A stretch of 64,000 nucleotides of DNA, from contig NZ_KB911581.1 in NCBI RefSeq assembly GCF_000383595.1, positions 3,602,265-3,666,264 of the forward strand, given 5' to 3'. How positions within the stretch are numbered: position 1 is the first letter of the stretch; each line of letters opens with the position of its first letter. Made by a program: the position numbers and the translations under genes. A model generated the notes under the pieces. It searched no databases. It was not told the DNA's origin and saw only the letters and a program-made list of their open reading frames with translations. Below are positions 55,139-64,000 of the stretch, piece after piece. The DNA comes from Streptomyces bottropensis ATCC 25435 (lineage in GTDB: Bacteria; Actinomycetota; Actinomycetes; Streptomycetales; Streptomycetaceae).

Positions 55139-55849
55139 GTGCTCATTGCCGGGTTCCCCGCCGGGGCCTGGGGGACCAACTGTTATCTGGTCGCCCCCGC
55201 CGCCGGTGAGGAGTGCGTGATCATCGACCCGGGCCACCAGGCCGCCGAGGGAGTCGAGGAGACGCTGAAGAAGCATCGGCTCAAGCCCGTCGCCGTCGTC
55301 CTCACCCACGGCCACATCGACCATGTGGCCTCGGTCGTCCCGGTGTGCGGCGCGCACGACGTACCCGCCTGGATCCACCCCGAGGACCGGTACATGATGA
55401 GCGACCCCGAGAAGGCGCTCGGCCGTTCCATCGGCATGCCGCTGATGGGCGAGCTGACCGTGGGGGAGCCGGGTGACGTCAAGGAGCTGACCGACGGCGC
55501 GAAGCTGGAGCTGGCCGGTCTGGAGCTGGCCGTCTCGCACGCGCCCGGCCATACCAAGGGGTCGGTGACCTTCCGGATGCCCGAGAACGCGGAGATCCCT
55601 TCCGTGTTCTTCTCCGGGGATCTGCTGTTCGCCGGCTCCATCGGACGCACCGACCTGCCCGGCGGCGACATGGCCGAGATGCTCGACTCGCTGGCCCGCG
55701 TGTGCCTGCCGCTCGACGACTCGACCGTGGTGCTGTCCGGCCACGGCCCCCAGACGACCATCGGCCAGGAGCGCGCCACCAACCCGTATCTGCGGCAGGT
55801 GGCCGCCGGCGGCCAGGGAGCCCCTTCGGCTCCCCGACGAGGAATGTGA
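55139..55849 (+). CDS. MBL-fold hydrolase (glyoxalase II-like)
   Basis: The 236-residue protein has the zinc-binding THGHIDHV (H-x-H-x-D-H, ~57-62), [28 protein letters not shown] and the final [11 protein letters not shown]is. This is a class B metallo-hydrolase, often called hydroxyacylglutathione-hydrolase-like; streptomycetes use mycothiol, so the natural thioester may be a mycothiol conjugate. The GTG follows AAGGA by about 6 bp. It is divergent from the cyclophilin gene and 13 bp before hisS, so it should be co-expressed with hisS. Confidence 0.9.
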   Translation: MLIAGFPAGAWGTNCYLVAPAAGEECVIIDPGHQAAEGVEETLKKHRLKPVAVVLTHGHIDHVASVVPVCGAHDVPAWIHPEDRYMMSDPEKALGRSIGMPLMGELTVGEPGDVKELTDGAKLELAGLELAVSHAPGHTKGSVTFRMPENAEIPSVFFSGDLLFAGSIGRTDLPGGDMAEMLDSLARVCLPLDDSTVVLSGHGPQTTIGQERATNPYLRQVAAGGQGAPSAPRRGM

Positions 55850-55862
55850 CGAGAGACCTTCC

Positions 55863-57125
55863 GTGAGCACCTTTCAAGCCCCCAAGGGCACGTACGACCT
55901 GCTGCCCCCGGACAGCGCCAAGTACCTGGCCGTCCGCGAGGCCATCGCCGCGCCGCTGCGCGACTCCGGCTACGGCTACATCGAGACGCCCGGCTTCGAG
56001 AACGCCGAGCTGTTCGCACGCGGTGTGGGTGAGTCCACCGACATCGTGACCAAGGAGATGTACGCCTTCGAGACCAAGGGCGGCGACCAGCTGGCCCTGC
56101 GTCCCGAAGGCACCGCCTCCGTCCTGCGCGCCGCCCTGGAGGCCAACCTCCACAAGGTGGGCAACCTCCCGGTCAAGCTCTGGTACTCCGGCTCCTACTA
56201 CCGCTACGAGCGCCCCCAGAAGGGCCGGTACCGCCACTTCTCCCAGGTCGGCGCCGAGGCGATCGGGGCCGAGGACCCGGCCCTGGACGCCGAGTTGATC
56301 ATTCTGGCGGACCAGGCGTACCGCTCGCTGGGCCTCAGGAACTTCCGCGTCCTCCTCAACAGCCTGGGCGACAAGGAGTGCCGTCCCGTCTACCGGGCCG
56401 CCCTGCAGGAGTTCCTGCGCGGCCTGGACCTCGACGAGGAGACCCTCCGTCGCGCGGAGATCAACCCGCTGCGCGTCCTCGACGACAAGCGCGGCGACGT
56501 CCAGAAGCAGCTCACCGACGCCCCGCTGCTGCGCGACTACCTCTGCGACGCCTGCAAGGCGTACCACGAGGAGGTGCGCGAGCTGATCACGGCGGCCGGC
56601 GTCGCCTTCGAGGACGACCTCAAGCTGGTCCGCGGGCTGGACTACTACACGCGTACGACCTTCGAGTTCGTCCACGACGGCCTCGGTTCCCAGTCCGCGG
56701 TGGGCGGCGGCGGTCGCTACGACGGCCTCTCCGAGATGATCGGCGGCCCCGCCCTGCCGTCGGTCGGCTGGGCCCTCGGCGTCGACCGCACCGTCCTCGC
56801 CCTGGAGGCGGAGGGCGTCGAACTCGAACTCCCCGCCACCACCAGCGTGTTCGCCGTACCGCTCGGCGAGGAGGCCCGCCGCCTGCTGTTCGCCAAGGTC
56901 ACCGAACTGCGCAAGGTGGGCATCGCGGCCGACTTCGCCTACGGCGGCAAGGGCCTCAAGGGCGCGATGAAGAACGCCAACCGCAGCGGCGCGCGCTACA
57001 CGGTCGTCGCCGGGGAGCGCGACCTCGCCGAGGGCGTGGTCCAGCTCAAGGACATGGAGTCCGGTGAGCAGGTCGCCGTCGGCGTGAACGAGATCGTGGC
57101 CGAGCTGGAGGCCCGGCTCGGCTGA
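55863..57125 (+). CDS. hisS: histidyl-tRNA synthetase
   Basis: The 420-residue class II enzyme has the motif 2 region ([33 protein letters not shown]), [21 protein letters not shown], and [10 protein letters not shown]. The C-terminal anticodon domain contains [33 protein letters not shown]. It charges tRNA-His. The GTG start lies close behind the MBL gene. A hairpin terminator follows. Confidence 0.98.
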   Translation: MSTFQAPKGTYDLLPPDSAKYLAVREAIAAPLRDSGYGYIETPGFENAELFARGVGESTDIVTKEMYAFETKGGDQLALRPEGTASVLRAALEANLHKVGNLPVKLWYSGSYYRYERPQKGRYRHFSQVGAEAIGAEDPALDAELIILADQAYRSLGLRNFRVLLNSLGDKECRPVYRAALQEFLRGLDLDEETLRRAEINPLRVLDDKRGDVQKQLTDAPLLRDYLCDACKAYHEEVRELITAAGVAFEDDLKLVRGLDYYTRTTFEFVHDGLGSQSAVGGGGRYDGLSEMIGGPALPSVGWALGVDRTVLALEAEGVELELPATTSVFAVPLGEEARRLLFAKVTELRKVGIAADFAYGGKGLKGAMKNANRSGARYTVVAGERDLAEGVVQLKDMESGEQVAVGVNEIVAELEARLG

Positions 57126-57136
57126 GTCGAACCCTT

Positions 57137-57177
57137 GTCGCCCCTGCCGCCCTGTACGGGTGGCAGGGGCGACATTT
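57137..57177 (+). terminator. hisS terminator
   Basis: GTCGCCCCTGCC (57137-57148) pairs with 57162-57173 over 12 bp, with an inner CCC/GGG helix. ATTTACG follows. Confidence 0.85.
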
Positions 57178-57271
57178 ACGTCCGGCGAACGGTCCGGGCG
57201 CGAGGGTGTACGGCACAATGACCGTGCCCCAGTGGCCCCTTCGACGCTACGGAATCGACGGAATCGACGTG

Positions 57272-57910
57272 ATGAGCAAGACGACAGTCAGCAACGTCTC
57301 GACCACCGATCGCGAACACACCGAGGCCCCGCGCACGGTGGGCGGCAGTCGTGCCTTCGCCATCCTGCTGCTGATCACCGGCGCGGCCGGACTGCTCGCG
57401 TCCTGGGTCATCACGCTCGACAAGTTCAAGCTGCTGGAGGACCCGAACTTCACCCCCGGATGCAGCCTCAACCCGGTCGTCTCCTGCGGCAACATCATGA
57501 AGAGCGACCAGGCGTCCGTCTTCGGGTTCCCCAACCCGATGCTCGGCCTCGTCGCGTACGGCATCGTCATCTGCGTCGGCGTGAGCCTGCTCGCCCGCGC
57601 GACCTACCCGCGCTGGTACTGGCTGACCTTCAACGCGGGCACCGCCTTCGGCGTCGGCTTCGTGACCTGGCTGCAGTACCAGTCGCTGTACAACATCAAC
57701 TCGCTCTGCCTGTGGTGCTGCCTCGCCTGGGTCGCCACGATCCTGATGTTCTGGTACGTCACGTCCTCCAACATCCGCAACGGCCTCCTGCCGGCGCCCG
57801 GCCGGCTCAAGAGCTTCTTCGGCGAGTTCACCTGGGTCCTGCCCGTGATGCACATCGGCATCATCGGCATGCTGATCCTGACCCGCTGGTGGGACTTCTG
57901 GACCAGCTGA
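57272..57910 (+). CDS. vitamin K epoxide reductase (VKOR)-like membrane protein
   Basis: The 212-residue protein has about five spans. The first loop has PGCSLNPVVSCGNIM (two Cys, outside), and the second Cys pair is in INSLCLWCCLAW (CLWC, near residue 145), the VKOR active site. It should reoxidise DsbA-like partners in the cell envelope using quinone, as DsbB does elsewhere. The ATG at 57272 (MSKTTV) is chosen; the frame stays open to 57206 with no clear ribosome binding site for either, so the start is uncertain. A GGAATCGAC repeat lies just before it. Confidence 0.88.
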   Translation: MSKTTVSNVSTTDREHTEAPRTVGGSRAFAILLLITGAAGLLASWVITLDKFKLLEDPNFTPGCSLNPVVSCGNIMKSDQASVFGFPNPMLGLVAYGIVICVGVSLLARATYPRWYWLTFNAGTAFGVGFVTWLQYQSLYNINSLCLWCCLAWVATILMFWYVTSSNIRNGLLPAPGRLKSFFGEFTWVLPVMHIGIIGMLILTRWWDFWTS

Positions 57911-57987
57911 CCGGCTTGCGCCGGACGGCGGCCGGTCCCGGGTCCCGGGCCTGCGGCGGTCCCGGCCGGACTGTCGGTGGCGTGACA

Positions 57988-57993
57988 TAGGGT
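57988..57993 (+). promoter_or_regulatory. -10 element of rarA (leaderless)
   Basis: TAGGGT is 7 bp before the GTG start. No strong -35 hexamer is visible. Confidence 0.4.
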
Positions 57994-58000
57994 TTTCGGT

Positions 58001-59356
58001 GTGGAGCCCGATCTGTTCACCGCCGCAGCCGAAGAACGCCAGGAGAAGGACCCCTCCGCCAGCCCCCTGGCCGTACGGATGCGTCCGCGCACCCTCGACG
58101 AGGTCGTGGGCCAGCAGCATCTTCTGAAGCCCGGCTCGCCCCTGCGCCGACTGGTCGGCGAGTCCGGCGGCGGACCGGCCGGCCCCTCCTCGGTGATCCT
58201 CTGGGGCCCGCCCGGCACCGGCAAGACCACCCTGGCGTACGTCGTCTCCAAGGCCACCAACAAGCGTTTCGTGGAGCTCTCCGCGATCACCGCCGGAGTC
58301 AAGGAGGTCCGCGCGGTCATCGAGGGCGCCCGCCGCGCCACCGGCGGCTACGGCAAGGAGACCGTCCTCTTCCTCGACGAGATCCACCGCTTCAGCAAGG
58401 CCCAGCAGGACTCCCTGCTCCCGGCCGTCGAGAACCGCTGGGTCACCCTGATCGCGGCGACCACGGAGAACCCGTACTTCTCGGTGATCTCCCCCCTGCT
58501 GTCCCGCTCCCTCCTCCTCACCCTCGAACCCCTCACCGACGACGACCTGCGCGGCCTCCTGCGGCGCGCCCTGACCGACGGGCGCGGCCTCAAGGGCGCC
58601 GTCAGCCTTCCCGAGGACACCGAGGGCCACCTCCTGCGCATCGCCGGCGGTGACGCCCGCCGGGCGCTGACCGCCCTGGAGGCCGCCGCCGGTGCCGCCC
58701 TCGACAAGGGGGAGGAGGAGATCGCACTCCAGACGCTGGAGGAGACCGTCGACCGCGCCGCCGTGAAGTACGACCGCGACGGCGACCAGCACTACGACGT
58801 GGCCAGCGCCCTCATCAAGTCCATCCGCGGCTCCGACGTCGACGCCGCGCTGCACTACCTGGCCCGCATGATCGAGGCCGGGGAGGACCCCCGGTTCATC
58901 GCCCGCCGCCTGATGATCTCCGCCAGCGAGGACATCGGGCTGGCCGATCCGAACGCCCTGCCCACAGCCGTCGCCGCCGCCCAGGCCGTCGCCATGATCG
59001 GCTTCCCGGAGGCCGCGCTGACCCTCAGCCACGCCACGATCGCCCTCGCCCTGGCCCCGAAGTCGAACGCCGCGACGACCGCCATCGGCGCCGCCATGGA
59101 GGACGTGCGCAAGGGCCTGGCCGGCCCGGTGCCCCCGCATCTGCGGGACGGGCACTACAAGGGCGCGGCCAAGCTCGGGCACGCCCAGGGGTACGTGTAT
59201 CCGCACGACCTCCCCGAGGGGATCGCCGCCCAGCAGTACGCGCCGGACGAGATCCAGGGGCGGGAGTACTACACCCCCACCAGGCACGGCGCCGAGGCCC
59301 GGTACGCCGACGCGGTGGAGTGGACCAGGAAGAACCTCGGTCGGAAGCAGTCCTGA
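58001..59356 (+). CDS. rarA: replication-associated recombination protein RarA (MgsA)
   Basis: The 451-residue AAA+ ATPase has Walker [10 protein letters not shown] (~69-77) and Walker [16 protein letters not shown] (~122), preceded by [14 protein letters not shown]. The C-terminal part has [12 protein letters not shown] and [18 protein letters not shown], which mark the RarA/WRNIP1 family rather than RuvB or DnaX. It acts at stalled forks. GTG 58001 lies 7 bp after TAGGGT (57988-57993), so the mRNA is probably leaderless. Confidence 0.95.
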   Translation: MEPDLFTAAAEERQEKDPSASPLAVRMRPRTLDEVVGQQHLLKPGSPLRRLVGESGGGPAGPSSVILWGPPGTGKTTLAYVVSKATNKRFVELSAITAGVKEVRAVIEGARRATGGYGKETVLFLDEIHRFSKAQQDSLLPAVENRWVTLIAATTENPYFSVISPLLSRSLLLTLEPLTDDDLRGLLRRALTDGRGLKGAVSLPEDTEGHLLRIAGGDARRALTALEAAAGAALDKGEEEIALQTLEETVDRAAVKYDRDGDQHYDVASALIKSIRGSDVDAALHYLARMIEAGEDPRFIARRLMISASEDIGLADPNALPTAVAAAQAVAMIGFPEAALTLSHATIALALAPKSNAATTAIGAAMEDVRKGLAGPVPPHLRDGHYKGAAKLGHAQGYVYPHDLPEGIAAQQYAPDEIQGREYYTPTRHGAEARYADAVEWTRKNLGRKQS

Positions 59357-59657
59357 AGCCCCTGTAGACTCCTCCCCAGTGCTGCGTCCCGTGTCCGGCT
59401 CCGGTCGGCGCCTCAGGCGGGACATCCAGCCGGATCTTCATGATCCAGGAGCGTCGCGCACCGTCGTAGGTGTCGCGGGCAGCCCACCACCACTCGGAAT
59501 TCCGGGACCGGTCGGTGGGCCGTTCGTGTGCTGCACGTATGTGCCCAGACCAGGGGAGCGGCTACCCGACAGGTTCCCAGCGGACCCGACGGGATTCCCC
59601 GGCTGCGGATGCGACCTCCCGTAACCCTGAGGCAGCCGAAGAGGAAAAGGAAAAGAA
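59357..59657 (+). promoter_or_regulatory. rpsD promoter and ~280-nt leader
   Basis: TAGACT at 59365-59370 (preceded by TG, an extended -10) is the best promoter signal. The region down to the rpsD start at 59658 holds no convincing gene and several complementary stretches (for example GGGCAGCCCACC and GGTGGGCCG), so it may fold into an S4-binding leader. No known leader family was matched. Confidence 0.45.
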
Positions 59658-60272
59658 GTGGCGAACCAGTCCCGCCCCAAGGTCAAGAAGTCGCGTGCCC
59701 TCGGCATCGCGCTGACCCCGAAGGCCGTCAAGTACTTCGAGGCCCGCCCGTACCCGCCCGGCGAGCACGGCCGCGGCCGCAAGCAGAACTCGGACTACAA
59801 GGTCCGTCTGCTCGAGAAGCAGCGTCTGCGCGCGCAGTACGACGTGTCCGAGCGCCAGCTCGTCCGCGCCTACGAGCGTGCCTCCAAGGTCCAGGGCAAG
59901 ACCGGTGAGGCCCTGATCATCGAGCTCGAGCGTCGTCTCGACGCGCTGGTCCTGCGGTCGGGCATTGCCCGCACGATCTACCAGGCCCGCCAGATGGTCG
60001 TCCACGGCCACATCGAGGTCAACGGCCACAAGGTCGACAAGCCGTCCTTCCGCGTCAAGCCGGACGACGTCGTCATGGTCCGTGAGCGCAGCCGCCAGAA
60101 GCCGCTGTTCGAGGTCGCCCGCGAGGGTGGCTTCGCCGCGGACGGTGAGACCCCCCGCTACCTGCAGGTGAACCTCAAGGCCCTGGCGTTCCGCCTGGAC
60201 CGCGAGCCCAACCGCAAGGAAGTTCCGGTCATCTGCGACGAGCAGCTCGTCGTCGAGTACTACGCCCGCTGA
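59658..60272 (+). CDS. rpsD: 30S ribosomal protein S4
   Basis: The 204-residue protein matches S4: [30 protein letters not shown] is followed by the S4 RNA-binding domain ([34 protein letters not shown]). The N-terminal region lacks the four zinc-binding Cys seen in some S4 proteins; the only Cys is near the end (ICDEQ). S4 starts assembly of the small subunit body and in other bacteria represses its own operon. GTG 59658 follows AAAGGAAAAGAA. It is monocistronic by context. Confidence 0.98.
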   Translation: MANQSRPKVKKSRALGIALTPKAVKYFEARPYPPGEHGRGRKQNSDYKVRLLEKQRLRAQYDVSERQLVRAYERASKVQGKTGEALIIELERRLDALVLRSGIARTIYQARQMVVHGHIEVNGHKVDKPSFRVKPDDVVMVRERSRQKPLFEVAREGGFAADGETPRYLQVNLKALAFRLDREPNRKEVPVICDEQLVVEYYAR

Positions 60273-60312
60273 TCGTCCTTCGACGGACGTAGCACACACG
60301 CACCGAGCGTCG

Positions 60313-60353
60313 GCCCGTCGTCCCCCCGCCTTCCGGCGGGCGGGGCGGCGGGC
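60313..60353 (+). terminator. GC-rich hairpin after rpsD
   Basis: CCCCCCGCC-TTCC-GGCGGGCGGGG, extended outward by GCCCG/CGGGC with mismatches, forms a long stem about 40 bp after the rpsD stop. There is no U-tract. Confidence 0.6.
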
Positions 60354-60478
60354 TCTCGCCGTACTGCGGCAGGCACTGCGGCAGGCATTAATGCGGTACT
60401 GGGCGATCGCTCCGGCGCGATAGGCTCGGGACACGACTTTTCGACGTTCAGGCATGTTCCAGGGAGCGGGTGCAGACA

Positions 60479-60928
60479 GTGTCCGGTGGAGAGGTGGCCG
60501 GGATCCTGGTGGCCGTCTTCTGGGCGATCCTGGTCTCCTTCCTCGCCGTCGCGCTGGCGAGGCTGGCCCAGACGCTCAGGGCGACCACCAAGCTCGTCGC
60601 GGACGTGACCGACCAGGCCGTCCCCCTCCTCGCCGACGCGTCCACCGCGGTCCGCTCCGCCCAGACCCAGATCGAGCGCGTGGACGCCATCGCGTCGGAC
60701 GTCCAGGAGGTCACGTCGAACGCCTCGGCGCTCTCCACGACCGTCGCGTCCACCTTCGGCGGCCCCCTCGTCAAGGTCGCCGCCTTCGGCTACGGCGTAC
60801 GCCGGGCCATGGGGGGCGGACGCCGTGAGGGCGAGCCCGCCGAGCGGGGCGGCCGTACCGTGATCGTGGGGCGCACGGTTCCCGGCACCCGCCGGAGCAG
60901 GCGTGACACCCGTGGAAAGAAGGACTGA
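60479..60928 (+). CDS. DUF948 membrane-associated protein
   Basis: From GTG 60479 the protein has 149 residues. One N-terminal span (GILVAVFWAILVSFLAVALARL, ~7-28) is followed by a long amphipathic helix with a heptad pattern (VPLLADASTAVRSAQTQIERVDAIASDVQEVTSNASALS, ~45-85). It ends in a basic tail. DUF948 proteins resemble chemotaxis/methyl-accepting helices, but the function is unknown. GTG 60470, three codons upstream and after GGGAG, is an equal choice. TAGGCT (60421-60426) may be the -10. The next gene follows after 7 bp. Confidence 0.85.
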   Translation: MSGGEVAGILVAVFWAILVSFLAVALARLAQTLRATTKLVADVTDQAVPLLADASTAVRSAQTQIERVDAIASDVQEVTSNASALSTTVASTFGGPLVKVAAFGYGVRRAMGGGRREGEPAERGGRTVIVGRTVPGTRRSRRDTRGKKD

Positions 60929-60935
60929 CCGAGCG

Positions 60936-61310
60936 ATGTTCCGCCGTACGTTCTGGTTCACCACAGGCGTCGCCGCCGGCGTGTGGGCCACCACCAAGGT
61001 CAACCGCAAGCTGAAGCAGCTCACCCCGGAGCACCTCGCCGGCCAGGCCGCGCACAAGGCGGTCGAGGCGGGCCACAAGCTCAAGGACCGGGCGGTCGGC
61101 TTCGCGCTCGACGTCCGCGACCACATGGCCCAGCGGGAGGCAGAACTGGGCGAGGCACTCGGCATCGAGGCCAACCCCGACAGCTACCCGGAGCTGCCCG
61201 CTCCGAGGCGTGTCGTCGCCATCGAGAACAGCAACACCCCGAAGTACAGCAGGAATCCGAGGTACGTCGACAGCTCGTCGTACCCGTACAACCGGAATGA
61301 GGACCACTGA
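60936..61310 (+). CDS. DUF6167-like small membrane-associated protein
   Basis: The 124-residue protein begins with a hydrophobic stretch ([18 protein letters not shown], ~4-21). It then has helices ([51 protein letters not shown]) and a polar Asn/Tyr/Ser-rich end. ATG 60936 is chosen over an upstream in-frame start (60903) because the span begins there. Its stop TGA shares a base with the alaS ATG (TGATG), so it is coupled to alaS. Function is unknown. Confidence 0.83.
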   Translation: MFRRTFWFTTGVAAGVWATTKVNRKLKQLTPEHLAGQAAHKAVEAGHKLKDRAVGFALDVRDHMAQREAELGEALGIEANPDSYPELPAPRRVVAIENSNTPKYSRNPRYVDSSSYPYNRNEDH

Positions 61311-63982
61311 TGGAGTCGGCCGAGATTCGTCGCCGCTGGTTGAGCTTCTTCGAGGAGCGCGGTCACACCGTTGTCCCTTCGGCGTCGCTCATCGCGGACG
61401 ACCCGACTCTGCTCCTGGTCAACGCCGGCATGGTTCCTTTCAAGCCGTACTTCCTCGGTGAGGTCAAGCCCTCCTTCGCCCGCGCCACCAGCGTGCAGAA
61501 GTGCGTGCGTACGCCGGACATCGAAGAGGTGGGCAAGACCACCCGCCACGGCACGTTCTTCCAGATGTGCGGCAACTTCTCCTTCGGCGACTACTTCAAG
61601 GAAGGCGCCATCAAGTACGCCTGGGAGCTGCTCACCAGCCCCCAGGACAAGGGTGGTTACGGCCTGGAGCCGGAGAAGCTCTGGATCACCGTCTACAAGG
61701 ACGACGACGAGGCCGAGCGCATCTGGCACGAGCAGGTGGGCGTCCCCAAGGAGCGCATCCAGCGCCTCGGCAAGAAGGACAACTACTGGTCCATGGGCGT
61801 CCCCGGCCCGTGCGGCCCGTGTTCCGAGATCAACTACGACCGTGGCCCGGAGTTCGGCGTCGAGGGCGGCCCGGCCGTCAACGACGAGCGGTACGTGGAG
61901 ATCTGGAACCTGGTCTTCATGCAGTACGAGCGCGGCGAGGGCACCTCCAAGGAGGACTTCGAGATCCTCGGCGAGCTGCCCAGCAAGAACATCGACACGG
62001 GCCTCGGCCTGGAGCGCCTCGCCATGATTCTGCAGGGCGTGCAGAACATGTACGAGATCGACACCTCCATGGCCGTCATCGACAAGGCCACCGAACTCAC
62101 CGGTGTCCGCTACGGCGACGCCCACGAGTCCGACGTCTCCCTGCGCGTGGTCACCGACCACATCCGCACCGCCGTGATGCTCATCGGTGACGGCGTCACC
62201 CCCGGCAACGAGGGCCGTGGGTACGTCCTGCGCCGCATCATGCGCCGCGCCATCCGCAACATGCGCCTCCTCGGCGCCACCGGCCCGGTCGTCCAGGACC
62301 TCATCGACGTCGTCATCGCCATGATGGGGCAGCAGTACTCCGAGCTGATCACCGACCGCGAGCGCATCGAGAAGGTCGCCCTCGCCGAGGAGAACGCCTT
62401 CCTCAAGACGCTGAAGGCCGGCACCAACATCCTCGACACCGCCGTGACGGAGACCAAGGCCGGGGGTGGCCAGGTCCTCGCCGGTGACAAGGCGTTCCTG
62501 CTCCACGACACCTGGGGCTTCCCGATCGACCTCACCCTGGAGATGGCCGCCGAGCAGGGCCTGTCCGTGGACGAGGACGGCTTCCGCCGCCTGATGAAGG
62601 AACAGCGGGACCGCGCCAAGGCCGACGCCCGCGCCAAGAAGACCGGCCACGCCGACCTCGGTGCCTACCGTGAGATCGCCGACGCCGCCGGGGAGACCGA
62701 GTTCATCGGCTACTCGGACACCGAGGGCGAGTCGACGGTCGTCGGCATCCTCGTCGACGGGCTCTCCTCGCCCGCCGCCACCGAGGGCGACGAGGTCGAG
62801 ATCGTCCTCGACCGCACCCCGTTCTACGCCGAGGGCGGTGGCCAGATCGGTGACACCGGCAGGATCAGGATCGACTCCGGTGCCGTCATCGAGATCCGCG
62901 ACTGCCAGAAGCCGGTGCCCGGCGTCTACGTCCACAAGGGCGTCGTCCAGGTCGGTGAGGTGACCGTCGGCGCCAAGGCCCAGGCCTCGATCGACGGACG
63001 CCGCCGCACGGCCATCGCCCGCGCTCACTCGGCCACCCACCTCACCCACCAGGCCCTGCGGGACGCCCTCGGTCCGACGGCCGCCCAGGCCGGTTCCGAG
63101 AACCAGCCCGGCCGCTTCCGCTTCGACTTCGGTTCCCCCTCCGCCGTTCCGACGGCCGTGATGACCGACGTCGAGCAGAAGATCAACGAGGTGCTCTCCC
63201 GCGACCTGGACGTCCACGCGGAGATCCTGAGCCTCGACGAGGCCAAGAAGCAGGGCGCCATCGCCGAGTTCGGCGAGAAGTACGGCGAGCGGGTCCGTGT
63301 CGTCACCATCGGCGACTTCTCCAAGGAGCTGTGCGGTGGCACGCACGTCCACAACACCTCGCAGCTCGGCCTGGTCAAGCTGCTCGGCGAGTCGTCCATC
63401 GGCTCCGGAGTCCGCCGTATCGAGGCGCTGGTGGGCGTCGACGCCTACAACTTCCTCGCCCGTGAGCACACGGTCGTCGCCCAGCTCCAGGAGCTGATCA
63501 AGGGCCGTCCGGAGGAGCTTCCGGAGAAGGTCTCCGCCATGCTCGGCAAGTTGAAGGACGCCGAGAAGGAGATCGAGAAGTTCCGCGCCGAGAAGGTGCT
63601 GCAGGCCGCCGCCGGTCTCGCCGAGTCCGCCAAGGACGTGTCCGGCGTTGCCGTGGTGACCGGTCAGGTCCCGGACGGAACCACCGCCGACGACCTGCGC
63701 AAGCTGGTGCTCGACGTGCGCGGACGCATCCAGGGCGGCCGGGCCGTGGTGGTCGCCCTCTTCACCGCCGTGAACGGCAAGCCGCTGACGGTCATCGCCA
63801 CCAACGAGGCCGCCCGCGAGCGCGGACTGAAGGCCGGCGACCTGGTCCGCGCGGCCGCCAAGACCCTCGGCGGCGGCGGTGGCGGCAAGCCGGACGTCGC
63901 CCAGGGCGGTGGCCAGAACCCGGCCGCCATCGGCGAGGCCGTGGACGCGGTCGAGCGCCTGGTCGCCGAGACGGCCAAGTGA
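61310..63982 (+). CDS. alaS: alanyl-tRNA synthetase
   Basis: The 890-residue enzyme has the AlaRS order: a class II catalytic domain ([59 protein letters not shown]), a tRNA-recognition region, an editing domain with HSATHLTH (~572) and CGGTHV (~675) zinc ligands, and a C-terminal C-Ala domain with a Gly-rich loop ([15 protein letters not shown]) near residue 850. It charges tRNA-Ala and clears Ser/Gly mischarging. The ATG is coupled to the preceding stop. The gene is complete; 18 bp remain to the window edge. Confidence 0.98.
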   Translation: MESAEIRRRWLSFFEERGHTVVPSASLIADDPTLLLVNAGMVPFKPYFLGEVKPSFARATSVQKCVRTPDIEEVGKTTRHGTFFQMCGNFSFGDYFKEGAIKYAWELLTSPQDKGGYGLEPEKLWITVYKDDDEAERIWHEQVGVPKERIQRLGKKDNYWSMGVPGPCGPCSEINYDRGPEFGVEGGPAVNDERYVEIWNLVFMQYERGEGTSKEDFEILGELPSKNIDTGLGLERLAMILQGVQNMYEIDTSMAVIDKATELTGVRYGDAHESDVSLRVVTDHIRTAVMLIGDGVTPGNEGRGYVLRRIMRRAIRNMRLLGATGPVVQDLIDVVIAMMGQQYSELITDRERIEKVALAEENAFLKTLKAGTNILDTAVTETKAGGGQVLAGDKAFLLHDTWGFPIDLTLEMAAEQGLSVDEDGFRRLMKEQRDRAKADARAKKTGHADLGAYREIADAAGETEFIGYSDTEGESTVVGILVDGLSSPAATEGDEVEIVLDRTPFYAEGGGQIGDTGRIRIDSGAVIEIRDCQKPVPGVYVHKGVVQVGEVTVGAKAQASIDGRRRTAIARAHSATHLTHQALRDALGPTAAQAGSENQPGRFRFDFGSPSAVPTAVMTDVEQKINEVLSRDLDVHAEILSLDEAKKQGAIAEFGEKYGERVRVVTIGDFSKELCGGTHVHNTSQLGLVKLLGESSIGSGVRRIEALVGVDAYNFLAREHTVVAQLQELIKGRPEELPEKVSAMLGKLKDAEKEIEKFRAEKVLQAAAGLAESAKDVSGVAVVTGQVPDGTTADDLRKLVLDVRGRIQGGRAVVVALFTAVNGKPLTVIATNEAARERGLKAGDLVRAAAKTLGGGGGGKPDVAQGGGQNPAAIGEAVDAVERLVAETAK

Positions 63983-64000
63983 GCACGACGGATCACACGA

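Noticed and set aside
63983..64000. Start of the next gene after alaS
   Set aside because: Only 18 bp are present; a downstream gene is likely but cannot be supported.

Overview
The window is high-GC DNA with many GTG starts, tightly packed genes and actinobacterial marker genes: ssgB, the phosphatidylinositol-mannoside genes, an EF-G2-like protein, and a vitamin K epoxide reductase-like thiol oxidase. Gene content and order (ssgB, thrS, pgsA-patA-pimA, pdxST, ruvCAB, yajC-secDF, apt, relA, hisS, rpsD, alaS) fit the conserved core of a Streptomyces chromosome. The species cannot be fixed from the sequence alone. No prophage, transposase, CRISPR array or secondary-metabolite cluster was seen.

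Layout. 1-3.9 kb: the end of a BluB-CobT fusion, a bifunctional siroheme/precorrin-2 enzyme and a SpoU-family RNA methyltransferase. 3.9-7.7 kb: a membrane-anchored Ser/Thr kinase and several small genes, including a 66-residue membrane protein behind a structured leader. 7.8-8.4 kb: a minus-strand tRNA operon (Gly-Cys-Val-Val-Val). 8.4-14.8 kb: a chorismate enzyme / class IV aminotransferase pair, a tandem GNAT protein, a DsbA-fold protein, small membrane proteins, a CGNR regulator, and the sporulation gene ssgB. 14.9-25.4 kb: a block bracketed by two identical tRNA-Val(CAC) genes. It holds a probable pectin (rhamnogalacturonan I) utilisation operon (binding protein, two permeases, DUF624 protein, PL26-like lyase) behind a promoter with LacI-type operator sequences, then a large multi-spanning membrane protein and an SRPBCC protein.

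25.4-36 kb: a DEDDh exonuclease, a DUF4365 nuclease-like protein overlapping an uncharacterised protein, thrS, a K+ channel, a HIT protein, an unknown membrane protein and an EF-G2-like GTPase. 36-41.6 kb: pgsA-type PI-phosphate synthase, acyltransferase and PimA (translationally coupled PIM synthesis), then pdxS-pdxT for PLP. 41.6-53 kb: yebC, ruvCAB, yajC-secD-secF-apt, a secreted four-cysteine protein and relA. 53-64 kb: a DUF349 protein, a membrane-anchored cyclophilin, an MBL hydrolase, hisS, a VKOR-like protein, rarA, rpsD, two small membrane-associated genes and alaS.

Several groups work together through overlapping stops and starts (ATGA/GTGA): the aminotransferase pair, the sugar importer, PIM synthesis, ruvC-ruvA and secF-apt. 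Strong hairpins separate most units. Several promoters appear to give leaderless mRNAs. Function calls rest on recognised motifs and gene order; no database search was run.
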